55,471 bases of DNA, taken from contig JABXGS010000206.1 in NCBI GenBank assembly GCA_016550425.1, forward strand, positions 1 through 55,471, written 5' to 3'. The notes below the pieces were generated by a model. It was not told the origin of the DNA. It saw only the letters and a program-made list of their open reading frames with translations, and ran no database searches. Of this stretch, positions 17,009 through 25,744 are shown one piece after another. Positions within the stretch are counted from its first letter, which is position 1. The number at the start of each line of letters is the position of its first letter. The DNA comes from an archaeon. GTDB lineage: Archaea > Asgardarchaeota > Hermodarchaeia > Hermodarchaeales > Hermodarchaeaceae. The translations under genes were made by a program, and so were the position numbers.

Positions 17009-17016
17009 TTTAAAAG
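17009..17016 (-). promoter_or_regulatory. TATA box of the M32 carboxypeptidase gene
   Basis: CTTTTAAA on the minus strand, centred about 27 bases upstream of the ATG at 16985, the spacing expected for a leaderless archaeal transcript. Confidence 0.5.
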
Positions 17017-17138
17017 CGAGGTGGTTAGTGGAAAAACCCATGACCTTCGATTGACTCAGTTTTCGGTACAACCATCGATTTTAAGACATCTTCCTGCGGA
17101 AAGCTATTTCCCGTTACTGGTCAGGGTGGGAATACATT

Positions 17139-18239
17139 ATGGGTGATATTTCACGTCTTCTGAAACCACATATTACGAGTGGTATCGCTTATAGCCCGAC
17201 AGCGCTACTGCGCAAACTCTATGAAATCCGTTCCGATTATGCCCGGCTTATGGGTAATGAGCTTCCCTTTGGCATCTCGCCAAAAGCCCGGCAAGCTGCT
17301 ATTGAAGAACTCGAACGAGCACATCTTTACCCAGACTCTTCTTATTATGATCTCAAACAAGCGTTAGCAACCTATACGGGGGTTGCTGACACCCATATTG
17401 TTGTTGGTAATGGATCCACTCACTTTATTGACGCCTTTTACCATGGTTTTCTGAGCCCCGGCGATGCTGTTCTTTTTGTGCCTCCGGATTATGGACCCTA
17501 CCAATTGCGCCTTGGGATTTTTGGGGGGATTGCGCAATCAGCACCACGTCCTCCGCCTGATTATTCATGGAATCTTGATCATGTCTTTGACACAATAAGG
17601 GCGGAGACCAAAGAAATCATTCTAATCAGTCCCAACAACCCGGTCGGGAATTGTCTTCCTGAACGAGAACTTAAACGGGTATTAGACTTGGATATGCTCA
17701 TCGTTGTTGATGAAGCCTACTTTGATTTTGGTGACACTACCTTCGCCCATCTCATCGACGACTATCCCAATCTCATCATCACACGGACTATGGCAAAGGC
17801 CTTTGGGTTTGCAGGACTCCGATTAGGATATGCTCTTACTAATCCAAAATTAGCTGAATATCTCTCAAAAGTTTTGCATCATTTTCCCGTGAACCGCGTT
17901 ACCGCGGCTGCTGCAGTGGCTGCACTAGGTGATGTAGCTTACCTCGCTTTTGTGAAAGAAAAAATTCAAACGGGTCGTGAGTATCTTGAAAAGGCGCTCA
18001 ATAAGATTTCAGGTGTCAAAGCCTTTCCATCTAAAACTAATTTTGTACTCACACAGTATACAACATCTAATGTGGATTCCAATATCATTGCTCAGCAATT
18101 GCTGCAAAATGGGATTATCGTTCGAGATTATACTGGTAAGGCAGGGTTAGTTGGTCAATTTATCCGAATAACTGTAGGAACCCAAGAACAAAATGAAGCC
18201 TGTGTAGCGACGATTGAGAAGGCTATGAAGCACAAATGA
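17139..18239 (+). CDS. HisC-like class I/II aminotransferase
   Basis: 366 residues. A PLP aminotransferase of the histidinol-phosphate aminotransferase group, also containing CobD-type decarboxylases and aromatic aminotransferases. Visible: VVGNGSTHFID, ISPNNPVGN, VVDEAYFDF, the PLP Lys in TRTMAKAFGFAGLRLGYA, and the C-terminal Arg in FIRITVGT. No his or cob gene is nearby. With iorAB in the same window, an aromatic aminotransferase role is possible, but this is inference. GGGTGGG upstream may serve as ribosome site. Confidence 0.85.
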   Translation: MGDISRLLKPHITSGIAYSPTALLRKLYEIRSDYARLMGNELPFGISPKARQAAIEELERAHLYPDSSYYDLKQALATYTGVADTHIVVGNGSTHFIDAFYHGFLSPGDAVLFVPPDYGPYQLRLGIFGGIAQSAPRPPPDYSWNLDHVFDTIRAETKEIILISPNNPVGNCLPERELKRVLDLDMLIVVDEAYFDFGDTTFAHLIDDYPNLIITRTMAKAFGFAGLRLGYALTNPKLAEYLSKVLHHFPVNRVTAAAAVAALGDVAYLAFVKEKIQTGREYLEKALNKISGVKAFPSKTNFVLTQYTTSNVDSNIIAQQLLQNGIIVRDYTGKAGLVGQFIRITVGTQEQNEACVATIEKAMKHK

Positions 18240-18295
18240 GTGTTGGGTATAAGCTTTTTTCGTATGCCCGCCTTTAGTAGGATTGAGGGTTAGTA

Positions 18296-19828
18296 TTGTC
18301 AGAGAAATACATTCTTGCATGTGATTTAGGAACCAGTGCAACCAAGTCCAGCATCATTGACATGAAAGGATGTGTGCAAGGTACTGCTGCACAAGCTTAT
18401 CAGGTTGAATATCCTCAGGAACGATGGGCTGAACAGGATCCTCAGGTGTATTGGGATGCCATTACCACAACAACGCGAACAATTATCGAACAAACAAACA
18501 TCGACCCCCGAGAGATTACAGCATTTATTGTCGATGCGATGATGGCTTCTGTCATTCCAGTGGATGCAAAAGGTCGTCCGCTTCGCAAAACTATCCTATG
18601 GCTTGATGTCCGTTCTGTTGACTATGTAACTCCATTGATGAATCAGTTTTCAATTCCGGATATGTTAGAGAAGAATATCATTCCCGTTGTATCGGCAAAG
18701 GACCCGCTACCAAAGATATTGTGGGTGAAGCATGAAGAGCCTAAGGTTTTCAAAAAAGCTGTCAAGTTTGTGGATGTTAAGGATTGGATTCTGTATCAAT
18801 GTGGTGTAGGTGACTTCTATACCGATTGGAGTCATGCCTGTCTTTGGAATTACTTCCGTATTGATAAACACAAGGCAGAACCAGAAATCATCGAAGAAGG
18901 CTTAGGGCTCTCACTAGACCATTTTGCAGAAATTAAAAAGACCACAGACAACTTGGGGGCTCTATCCCCTGACGTAGCAAAGAAATTAGGGCTAACAACT
19001 GAAACTCAAGTTATTGTTGGTTGTGGTGATATGGTTGCTGTTCCAATCGGGTCGGGGGCTATCAAACCGAAAAAGCCACACTTGTATGTGGGTTCTTCAG
19101 GGTGGATTGCACAACATCAAGATGAGCCACAATTTGATTTGGCGGGTGCTGGCACAGTGGAAAGTGCAATGCCAGGACGGCTATTGCTTACTGGACATAT
19201 GGAAAGTGCGGGGGCGTGTTTAGCATGGTTAGTGGACAATGTGTGTACTGCTGAACTTGAAGAAGCCTCAGCTTCTAAAATCGATGTCTACGACTTGGTT
19301 ACCGAGAAAGCAAAACAGGTTCCACCGGGAAGTCGGAATCTCTTGTATTTGCCGTGGCCTATTGGTGAACGATGTCCTTTCATCAATCCCTTTGTACGCA
19401 GTGCGTTCCTTAACCTGAGCTTTGACCACACTCGCGCACATATGGCGAGGGCGGTGCTTGAAGGAGTAGCCTATAATACCCGTTGGGTCAAAGAGGTGCT
19501 TGAGGGGATGGGTCATTTTATTAGCAGTCTGAACATTTGTGGGGGCGGATCTAAAAGTGATCTATGGATGCAGATTTTCGCAGATGTCCTTAACGTGTCT
19601 TTGAAACGAGTGACTACTCTCCAAGACGCAGGCACAGTTGGTGTTGCATTAGTAGCTGCGGTTGCATTGGGTGAATTCAAATCCTTTGATGCTTTAGAAC
19701 GACTCTTTACCTTTGACCAAACAGTGGAACCCGATGCCGAGCGGGTAGCCACGTATGATCGGCTTTACAAAGCTTTTCGTGATATTTTCAATCAGTTTAG
19801 TAGTGTGTGCTACCAACTCAACACCTAA
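18296..19828 (+). CDS. FGGY-family carbohydrate kinase (xylulokinase-like)
   Basis: 510 residues, full length for FGGY kinases, which phosphorylate sugars or polyols with ATP. N-terminal domain starts YILACDLGTSATKSSIID; the C-terminal domain has the glycine-rich NICGGGSKSDLWMQIFADV and LQDAGTVGVALVAAV, the latter close to xylulokinases. Substrate cannot be fixed from sequence. The start is TTG at 18296, chosen because GAGGGT lies 8 bases before it and the next Met is 22 residues in. No sugar-uptake or isomerase genes adjoin it. Confidence 0.88.
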   Translation: MSEKYILACDLGTSATKSSIIDMKGCVQGTAAQAYQVEYPQERWAEQDPQVYWDAITTTTRTIIEQTNIDPREITAFIVDAMMASVIPVDAKGRPLRKTILWLDVRSVDYVTPLMNQFSIPDMLEKNIIPVVSAKDPLPKILWVKHEEPKVFKKAVKFVDVKDWILYQCGVGDFYTDWSHACLWNYFRIDKHKAEPEIIEEGLGLSLDHFAEIKKTTDNLGALSPDVAKKLGLTTETQVIVGCGDMVAVPIGSGAIKPKKPHLYVGSSGWIAQHQDEPQFDLAGAGTVESAMPGRLLLTGHMESAGACLAWLVDNVCTAELEEASASKIDVYDLVTEKAKQVPPGSRNLLYLPWPIGERCPFINPFVRSAFLNLSFDHTRAHMARAVLEGVAYNTRWVKEVLEGMGHFISSLNICGGGSKSDLWMQIFADVLNVSLKRVTTLQDAGTVGVALVAAVALGEFKSFDALERLFTFDQTVEPDAERVATYDRLYKAFRDIFNQFSSVCYQLNT

Positions 19829-19911
19829 ATTATCAGAACTCCGTTCATGAAGCGGGGGTATTTACCTGAAGATAATCTATCCATTTGACTTTTAACCTGA
19901 AACCTCACTCC

Positions 19912-21717
19912 ATGGATGGGCGAATTATCATGATGATTAATGCTGAGGTATGGGATCTCACTCCTTTGGTTCCTTCAACGAAATTTGATGCTTTAAAAAA
20001 ACAGATGAAACAAGCCTTTAATGCTGCAGAAAAACTCGCCAAGGAATACAAAGGAAAAATCGGTACGCTTTCTCCTAAGGAATTGAAAACTTTTCTTGAA
20101 AAAATGCAAGATCAATATTTGAAACGCGAAGGCGCTTTCAAATATGCTAATCTTAGTTATAATGCGAACTCATTGGATGCTGATGCCAAAAAAGCCGCCG
20201 ATCTGGGTAGGCGGATGAGTTCAAAAATTGGTCAGCTCCTTGCCTTCACTGAAATCGAGCTAGCTAAATTAGTTGAAACCCAGCCAGAATTGATTGACAA
20301 TCCAGAACTTGCTGAATATAAGCACGCTTTAGAAATGGCGATTCGGAGAGCCCCACATATTCTGAGTGAAGAAGAAGAACAACTCATTATTCAAAAAGAT
20401 CAGTTTGGGATAAACCAGTGGTATCAATTACGGGGAGACTGGTTGTCAACACGGATGTTCGAAATCGAAATTGAAGGCGAGAAAAAAGAAATGCCATTTA
20501 CCCAAATTCATGCACTCTTTCATGATCCAGACCGTGATATTCGTAAAGCAGCAAAAAGCATAGTCTGGACCGGTCTTGGCAATGATGAGATTATTTGGGC
20601 TAGTGGTGTTCGGGCTCTAATTGGTGACCATGTTGAAATGAGCAAAAAACGGAAATGGCCAACCCCACGCACCCAAAGCCTCATTGATAATGATGTGGAC
20701 GCAGAAACCATCGATGCGTTAATGAAAACGGTGGATAGCCACTCTTCACTCTTTCAGCGATATCTGAAATTTAAAGCGAAACTTATGGATTTAGCAAAAT
20801 TAGGAGAATGGGATGTGGTAGCCCCATTACCCAATATGCCTGAACGAACCTTTACCTGGAAAGAAGCTCGCCAGATGACAATAGATACATACAAGGAATT
20901 TGATGCAGATTTAGCTCGAAATGTACAGGAAATGTTTGATAAGCGCCGGATAGATGCCGAAATTCGAGAGGGTAAACGTCAGGGAGCATTTTGTGCTTCA
21001 TGGCTGGCTGGTAAATCCGCTTTCATTTTGATGAGTTACAATGGAAAGCTTAGTGAAGTTTTCACATTAGTTCACGAAAATGGTCATGCAGTCCATGACT
21101 ATCTAATGACTGCAAAGCAAAAACCCATAAACACGGATATCGGGATGTGCATTGCAGAAGTGGGCAGTATCTTTGGTGAACTCTTACTCACGGATAAGCT
21201 AATCAAAGAAGCAAAAACTGAAGACGAAAAAATCGAAGTACTGGTTAGAGTGTTAGATGAATTTGGACAATCCGTATTCCAGGTTTCGGCTCGTTACTTC
21301 TTCGAAATGGATATGTATGCAGCCTATGAACGCGGGGAGTATTTGGATGGTGAAACCATCTCCAAATATTGGGTGAAAGGACGTGACCGAATGTTCGGTG
21401 ACGCAGTTGAATGGCTTCCGGAAAGTAAATGGGAGTGGACCTTCAAAGGCCACTACTATATTCCGCGCTTCCGACTCTACAACTACCCATACGTCTTTGC
21501 CAGTCTCTTTGTATTTGCTCTATATCGACTCTATAAAGAACAAGGCAAAGATTTCGCTCCCAAACTCAAACGATTGCTCTCAGCCGGGAGCACAAGCTCA
21601 CCAAGGGTGCTAGCATCTGAACTTGGTTTTGACATTTCAAAAGAGGAATTCTGGATTCTTGGCATGAAACAAGCTGAAGCCTTCATCAATCAACTCGAAG
21701 CCCTGATCAAGAATTAG
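19912..21717 (+). CDS. M3 family oligoendopeptidase (PepF-like)
   Basis: 601 residues from the ATG at 19912; PepF proteins are about 600 long. Zinc site HENGH in LVHENGHAVHDY and the third ligand Glu in CIAEVGSIFGE; a C-terminal FKGHYYIPRFRLYNYPYVFAS region is typical. It cleaves short peptides in the cytoplasm. The frame stays open to a TTG at 19885; CTTTTAAC at 19888-19895 could be a TATA box for leaderless initiation near 19912, while Met codons at 19930 and 19933 are further options. It ends in TAG, overlapping the end of the convergent C11-like gene by 4 bases. Confidence 0.92.
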   Translation: MDGRIIMMINAEVWDLTPLVPSTKFDALKKQMKQAFNAAEKLAKEYKGKIGTLSPKELKTFLEKMQDQYLKREGAFKYANLSYNANSLDADAKKAADLGRRMSSKIGQLLAFTEIELAKLVETQPELIDNPELAEYKHALEMAIRRAPHILSEEEEQLIIQKDQFGINQWYQLRGDWLSTRMFEIEIEGEKKEMPFTQIHALFHDPDRDIRKAAKSIVWTGLGNDEIIWASGVRALIGDHVEMSKKRKWPTPRTQSLIDNDVDAETIDALMKTVDSHSSLFQRYLKFKAKLMDLAKLGEWDVVAPLPNMPERTFTWKEARQMTIDTYKEFDADLARNVQEMFDKRRIDAEIREGKRQGAFCASWLAGKSAFILMSYNGKLSEVFTLVHENGHAVHDYLMTAKQKPINTDIGMCIAEVGSIFGELLLTDKLIKEAKTEDEKIEVLVRVLDEFGQSVFQVSARYFFEMDMYAAYERGEYLDGETISKYWVKGRDRMFGDAVEWLPESKWEWTFKGHYYIPRFRLYNYPYVFASLFVFALYRLYKEQGKDFAPKLKRLLSAGSTSSPRVLASELGFDISKEEFWILGMKQAEAFINQLEALIKN

Positions 21718-23651
21718 ACCTTGGGTTCGTCAGCAGGGCCTGTAAAAGTTTCGCCACATATCGGACAGTATCTAGCATCCTCAGGTAACTGTTCACCACA
21801 TTTTTCACAAGTCGCGACTGCAGGAGACGCACTCTCCTCATCAGCTGTTGCTTCTTCTCTGAGCCGCCTTGCCATACGCCGAATTCGGTATCGTTGGATT
21901 TGTCGTCGGATAGATTCTCGTTTTCGCCAAATGATATAACCAATAAGAAGAATGACACAGCCAATTGTAACAATAATCCCGATTTGAACAACCATCGCGA
22001 CGGGATTCACTGGTGGTCCAGGGCTAATCACGATTTCAAATGAACCGAGTCCATAGGTAATGTCCTGTCGAGGATTTGAATAAATCTGGAGATAATAAAT
22101 TTCTCCTGGAACCAACGCCCATTGTACAGCTTCATGAGAGCTCAATTCGATGGATCTAGCTAACAAGTTTAGATTTTCATCATAGAGATACAGGTCAAAG
22201 TCTTCATCGACTGTTTGGAAACTAGTGAGAGTGATGGTATGTTCTGCAGCAATTTCGGGGGTAAATCGATAGTATACCGAGTCGGCTTCTCCGTCAAGAT
22301 AGCCGGTGATACTGCTAAGCGAGAAAGTTGTATATGAAGTGGAATTAGTTTCGCCAATAGTCAGAAACGTTGAAAGAAAGGAGGTATATGCAGTCATCGT
22401 AAGAAGTGAGAGCGGTATTGGCAGATAATAATCAAAATTGATGCCGAATCCACTAGCCCCTGGGATGCCGGATAAATGACGTTGGTAAGATACTGCTTCT
22501 TGTATGCTCTCACTTAGGTTACCTGCATAATTTCTGAAAGATGGGTTTGGTATCTGCTGAAACAATTGTTGGGTAAATCCTAGCAAATCGATGTAATGAG
22601 GGATGCTAAATTGCTGGGTCAAACCTCTTGCGGTACTGATTTGCGAATAGTAGTGATAGGTATTGTAACTGGTGTTAAACCAATTGATGGTCTGATTGAA
22701 CCAGAGAAACACATCCGCTATCTGAGATGTATTGATAACGGAAAGACTTAGGGCGGTCGGCGGTCGGGTGAAATCTAGATAGTAGGTACCCCCAGCTGAA
22801 TAGGCTTCGATATATCTATCAACGACTTCTTTGGCTAGCAGAATGGGGGATGAATCTTCGTGAATAGTAAGGCTGTTTAAGATAATATGATACGGAAAGT
22901 GTTGCATGGGCACGTTTTCTTCGGAGTAGATTATGTAGTCTGTTCCGTTCTGAATTTCAAAGGCGAGTTCAAGCTGTCCCATGAGCGATGCATCAAAGGC
23001 AGTAATGTCGATTGGCTCAATCGTATCGTTTTCTAGCACCCACGCTATTTCTTGCGGACGTAGTCGGTCGCCACCACTCGTTTGGTCGTCACATACGCCT
23101 GTATAGCCTGTTCCTTTACCCCAAAGAATCAGCATATAATGGTCTGCTTGGGAATAATTTTGGGCGAATTGAATAAAGGCGAGCAAAGTCGCAGGATCTC
23201 CCATATTCGGCTCGAGAGGAAGAGGGGTATTAACTGGCATTGAAGAGATCGTACTATTGGTTGGTGGGTCGTCTTTCGTTATGTTTAGAGTTAAAGCGCC
23301 AGGGCCATAGCCAGTGTAATTTGTTAGGAAATCCACATAGACAAGGATGTTAACTTGGTGCGTTGAACCCACAATTTCCATTTCGTTGAGATTCTGGACC
23401 GCTGCAATTTCTTCATTATTATCTGCAGCCATATAGACAAGTACTGTCCAATTTCGAGGTGAATTGCCATTTGTCATCGGTGCGAAGTTTACTAATGGAG
23501 ATGCGAGAAAATTAACTTCAGTAGATTGGGTGTTAGAAGCCACCGCTATTGGTGTGGTGAAAATTAGCTTGGAGGGGGCATGAAGAATCAAAGATGATGT
23601 AAGGCTGCACAGAAGAATTAGAAGAAGAAATCCTGTTCGCGCCCCTTTCAT
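21714..23651 (-). CDS. Secreted/membrane C11 (clostripain) peptidase homologue lacking catalytic residues
   Basis: 645 residues. Order: signal peptide (about 1-25), C11 clostripain-like domain (WTVLVYMAADNN at 68; body to about 400), a pre-peptidase C-terminal-like beta domain (about 440-545, DSVYYRFTPE to YYLQIY), one membrane helix (about 552-575), a very basic cytoplasmic segment, and a zinc ribbon at the C terminus (CEKC...CPIC, about 615-632). In active C11 enzymes the dyad sits in WGHG/NHG and FDACLM; here these read WGKG (177-180) and FDASLM (219-224), so both His and Cys are replaced. It is probably an inactive peptidase domain used for binding or sensing. GAGGGT precedes the ATG. Confidence 0.88.
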   Translation of the reverse strand: MKGARTGFLLLILLCSLTSSLILHAPSKLIFTTPIAVASNTQSTEVNFLASPLVNFAPMTNGNSPRNWTVLVYMAADNNEEIAAVQNLNEMEIVGSTHQVNILVYVDFLTNYTGYGPGALTLNITKDDPPTNSTISSMPVNTPLPLEPNMGDPATLLAFIQFAQNYSQADHYMLILWGKGTGYTGVCDDQTSGGDRLRPQEIAWVLENDTIEPIDITAFDASLMGQLELAFEIQNGTDYIIYSEENVPMQHFPYHIILNSLTIHEDSSPILLAKEVVDRYIEAYSAGGTYYLDFTRPPTALSLSVINTSQIADVFLWFNQTINWFNTSYNTYHYYSQISTARGLTQQFSIPHYIDLLGFTQQLFQQIPNPSFRNYAGNLSESIQEAVSYQRHLSGIPGASGFGINFDYYLPIPLSLLTMTAYTSFLSTFLTIGETNSTSYTTFSLSSITGYLDGEADSVYYRFTPEIAAEHTITLTSFQTVDEDFDLYLYDENLNLLARSIELSSHEAVQWALVPGEIYYLQIYSNPRQDITYGLGSFEIVISPGPPVNPVAMVVQIGIIVTIGCVILLIGYIIWRKRESIRRQIQRYRIRRMARRLREEATADEESASPAVATCEKCGEQLPEDARYCPICGETFTGPADEPKV

Positions 23652-23743
23652 GCAATTGACCCTCTTATGCTCAAAGTGGAGTTTGTCCCAATAAACTTAT
23701 CCAAATCTAAGATGATTGGTGGTCAGCTAATATCATATTAAGC

Positions 23744-23750
23744 TTTAAAA
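23744..23750 (+). promoter_or_regulatory. TATA box of the glutamine synthetase gene
   Basis: TTTAAAA, about 53 bases before the ATG at 23800; a start about 25 bases downstream leaves a leader of about 28 bases that includes GAGGT. Confidence 0.45.
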
Positions 23751-23799
23751 GGTCACATCCCTGTTTTATCTTCCTTGGCTTCAATTAGAGGTAACAAAC

Positions 23800-25128
23800 A
23801 TGTCTGAAGAAACGATTCCTAGAGAAAATCGAGGTAAACTCCATTTTGTTGAATTACTCACTGTTGATATTGATGGTGTATCAAAGGGAATGACGGTGCC
23901 TATTAGCCCGGTTGATTCCGTTGCTACGTTAAAAAAGAATCCAAGTCTCGTTTCTGGTTGTGGGGTTGATGGTTCCTCGGTAAAAGGATTAGCACCTATT
24001 ACTTCTTCAGATCTTCGACTTGTTCCAGATATTTCCACACTCCAAGAACTACCCAATAGTATTCCACGTCGAGCAGTTGTCATCGCTGATGTTTTTCAAC
24101 GTGATTCGCAAGGGCATTTAATACCTCATCCTCTTGCTCCACGAACCATCCTTAAGCGGAATCTAGAAATGCTCGCTTCAAAGGGGCTTCAGATACGAGT
24201 GAAACTAGAACCAGAGTTCTACTTCCTCACCGAAGATGGAGTTCCCCTAGATGCCGCAGGATACGCAGATATCTTCCCAGACAATAAGGGTATGGATCTA
24301 CTTTTAGAAACAGCTCTCGATTTACGCGCAATTGGAATTGAAACAGCATGGTTGCATTCTGAGCATGGACAAAGTCAGCAGGAAATAGAGCTAGCCTTCA
24401 CCGAACTTGGACAAGCAGCTGATAATTTCATGCTCTTCAAACTTCTTCTCCGTAGACGTGCAGCCCTCTATGATGTTGAAGTCAGTTTCATGCCCAAACC
24501 CTTTCCCAGCCAAGCGGGAAGTGGGCTTCATTGTCATCTCCAACTATGGCAGGGGAAGAAAAACCTTCTTGGCAATCCCGATGGAACCCTTACCGAATCA
24601 GGTTGCAAGTTTGTAGCGGGCTTATTAGATAATGCCCCTGCAATAACCGCTTTAGCTAATCCCACGGTGAATTCCTTCAAGCGACTTGTTCCTGGATTTG
24701 AAGCCCCTGTCTATATCTCGTGGGGCTATCTTAATCGATCTGCCCTTATTCGCATTCCCCTTTTCACAAAGGTAGAACAAGCTGCTGTAGAGTTTCGCTC
24801 TTCCGATCCACTAGCCAATCCCTACCTGTTATTCTCTGTGCTGATGGGCGCTGGAATGGATGGAATTGAACGAAATCTGCAAGCTCCTGAACCAGTTACT
24901 CAAGATTTGTACCATCTTGCTTCCAAGCAATTGCAGCAGCTAAAAATCCAACAGCTCCCAGACACTCTAAAAGGCGCCCTTCAAGCTCTTCAACAGAATA
25001 AGGTTCTCCGCAATTTATTAGGTCAAGAATTCTGTGACCTATACCAAAAAATCCGCAAAGCGGAATGGTACGAGTATACTCATGGCACGGTCACCGATTG
25101 GGAATGGGAGGAATATTTACATCGCTAA
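23800..25128 (+). CDS. glnA: Glutamine synthetase, type I
   Basis: 442 residues. Joins ammonia to glutamate with ATP. Visible: beta-grasp N-terminal domain (HFVELLTVDIDG), GVDGSSVKGLAP, metal-binding LEPEFYF, ATP-site GSGLHCHLQLW, glutamate/ATP loop NSFKRLVPGFEAPVYISWG and EFRSSDPLANPYL. The C terminus lacks the adenylylated Tyr loop of bacterial enzymes, as in many archaeal ones. It is on the short side and somewhat divergent (HCHLQL rather than the usual HxHxSL), so a GlnA-like ligase acting on another amine is a lesser alternative. Start set by GAGGT 8 bases upstream. Confidence 0.85.
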   Translation: MSEETIPRENRGKLHFVELLTVDIDGVSKGMTVPISPVDSVATLKKNPSLVSGCGVDGSSVKGLAPITSSDLRLVPDISTLQELPNSIPRRAVVIADVFQRDSQGHLIPHPLAPRTILKRNLEMLASKGLQIRVKLEPEFYFLTEDGVPLDAAGYADIFPDNKGMDLLLETALDLRAIGIETAWLHSEHGQSQQEIELAFTELGQAADNFMLFKLLLRRRAALYDVEVSFMPKPFPSQAGSGLHCHLQLWQGKKNLLGNPDGTLTESGCKFVAGLLDNAPAITALANPTVNSFKRLVPGFEAPVYISWGYLNRSALIRIPLFTKVEQAAVEFRSSDPLANPYLLFSVLMGAGMDGIERNLQAPEPVTQDLYHLASKQLQQLKIQQLPDTLKGALQALQQNKVLRNLLGQEFCDLYQKIRKAEWYEYTHGTVTDWEWEEYLHR

Positions 25129-25173
25129 ATTTTAGAATTAGAAGGATACGATACACAACAAGGGAAACACAAA

Positions 25174-25626
25174 ATGACAGAAATTAGCGAAAGTATTGAA
25201 ATCAAAGCTCCACTCGAGCAGGTGTTTAAATACGCGGTGAATCATCGCAACGCATCCAAATTCATTGCCTCTGTGACAAGTTATGATCCAACAACTGAAG
25301 CCTTGTGGGGTGTGGGTGCACGTTTTGCTATGGGCGTTAGTGTCAATGACTTTCGGTTTACTCAAGAACTGGAAGTTGTAGAATTACAACTGGGGCGTTC
25401 ACTCCGTGTGCAGTCATTATCTGGACAACCGTTTAAAGATGCTAAATGGTTTTTTGAGCACACTGCAAGTGGAACACGAGTTACCTATCAAATTACTTAT
25501 GCTATTCCTGAGGTATTTTTAGGTCGAAAACTTGATGAAAAAACTCGGAAACAACTTGATGTACAAATTCGTTCTGATGCTCGTCAAACCCTTGAAAATC
25601 TCAGAGCTAAATTAGAGAAATCATAA
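25174..25626 (+). CDS. SRPBCC (START-like) family protein
   Basis: 150 residues. A one-domain helix-grip protein of the polyketide cyclase/SRPBCC type: N-terminal strand ISESIEIKAPLEQVFKYAVN, a beta-sheet with FTQELEVVEL, a strand GTRVTYQITYAI, and the long C-terminal helix RSDARQTLENLRAKLEK. These bind hydrophobic ligands; the ligand is unknown. It lies 45 bases after the glutamine synthetase gene on the same strand and may be read through with it. Confidence 0.82.
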   Translation: MTEISESIEIKAPLEQVFKYAVNHRNASKFIASVTSYDPTTEALWGVGARFAMGVSVNDFRFTQELEVVELQLGRSLRVQSLSGQPFKDAKWFFEHTASGTRVTYQITYAIPEVFLGRKLDEKTRKQLDVQIRSDARQTLENLRAKLEKS

Positions 25627-25744
25627 TTTCCCATTGAGCACCCAGGTGTGCAAGCGATTTTTCATTTCCAAGAACCAAGTTTATGGTGCAGAAGCTTTAT
25701 TGGGTGTAAGAGCACAGTCAGCGTCTATCAGCTGAGGTCATTGA

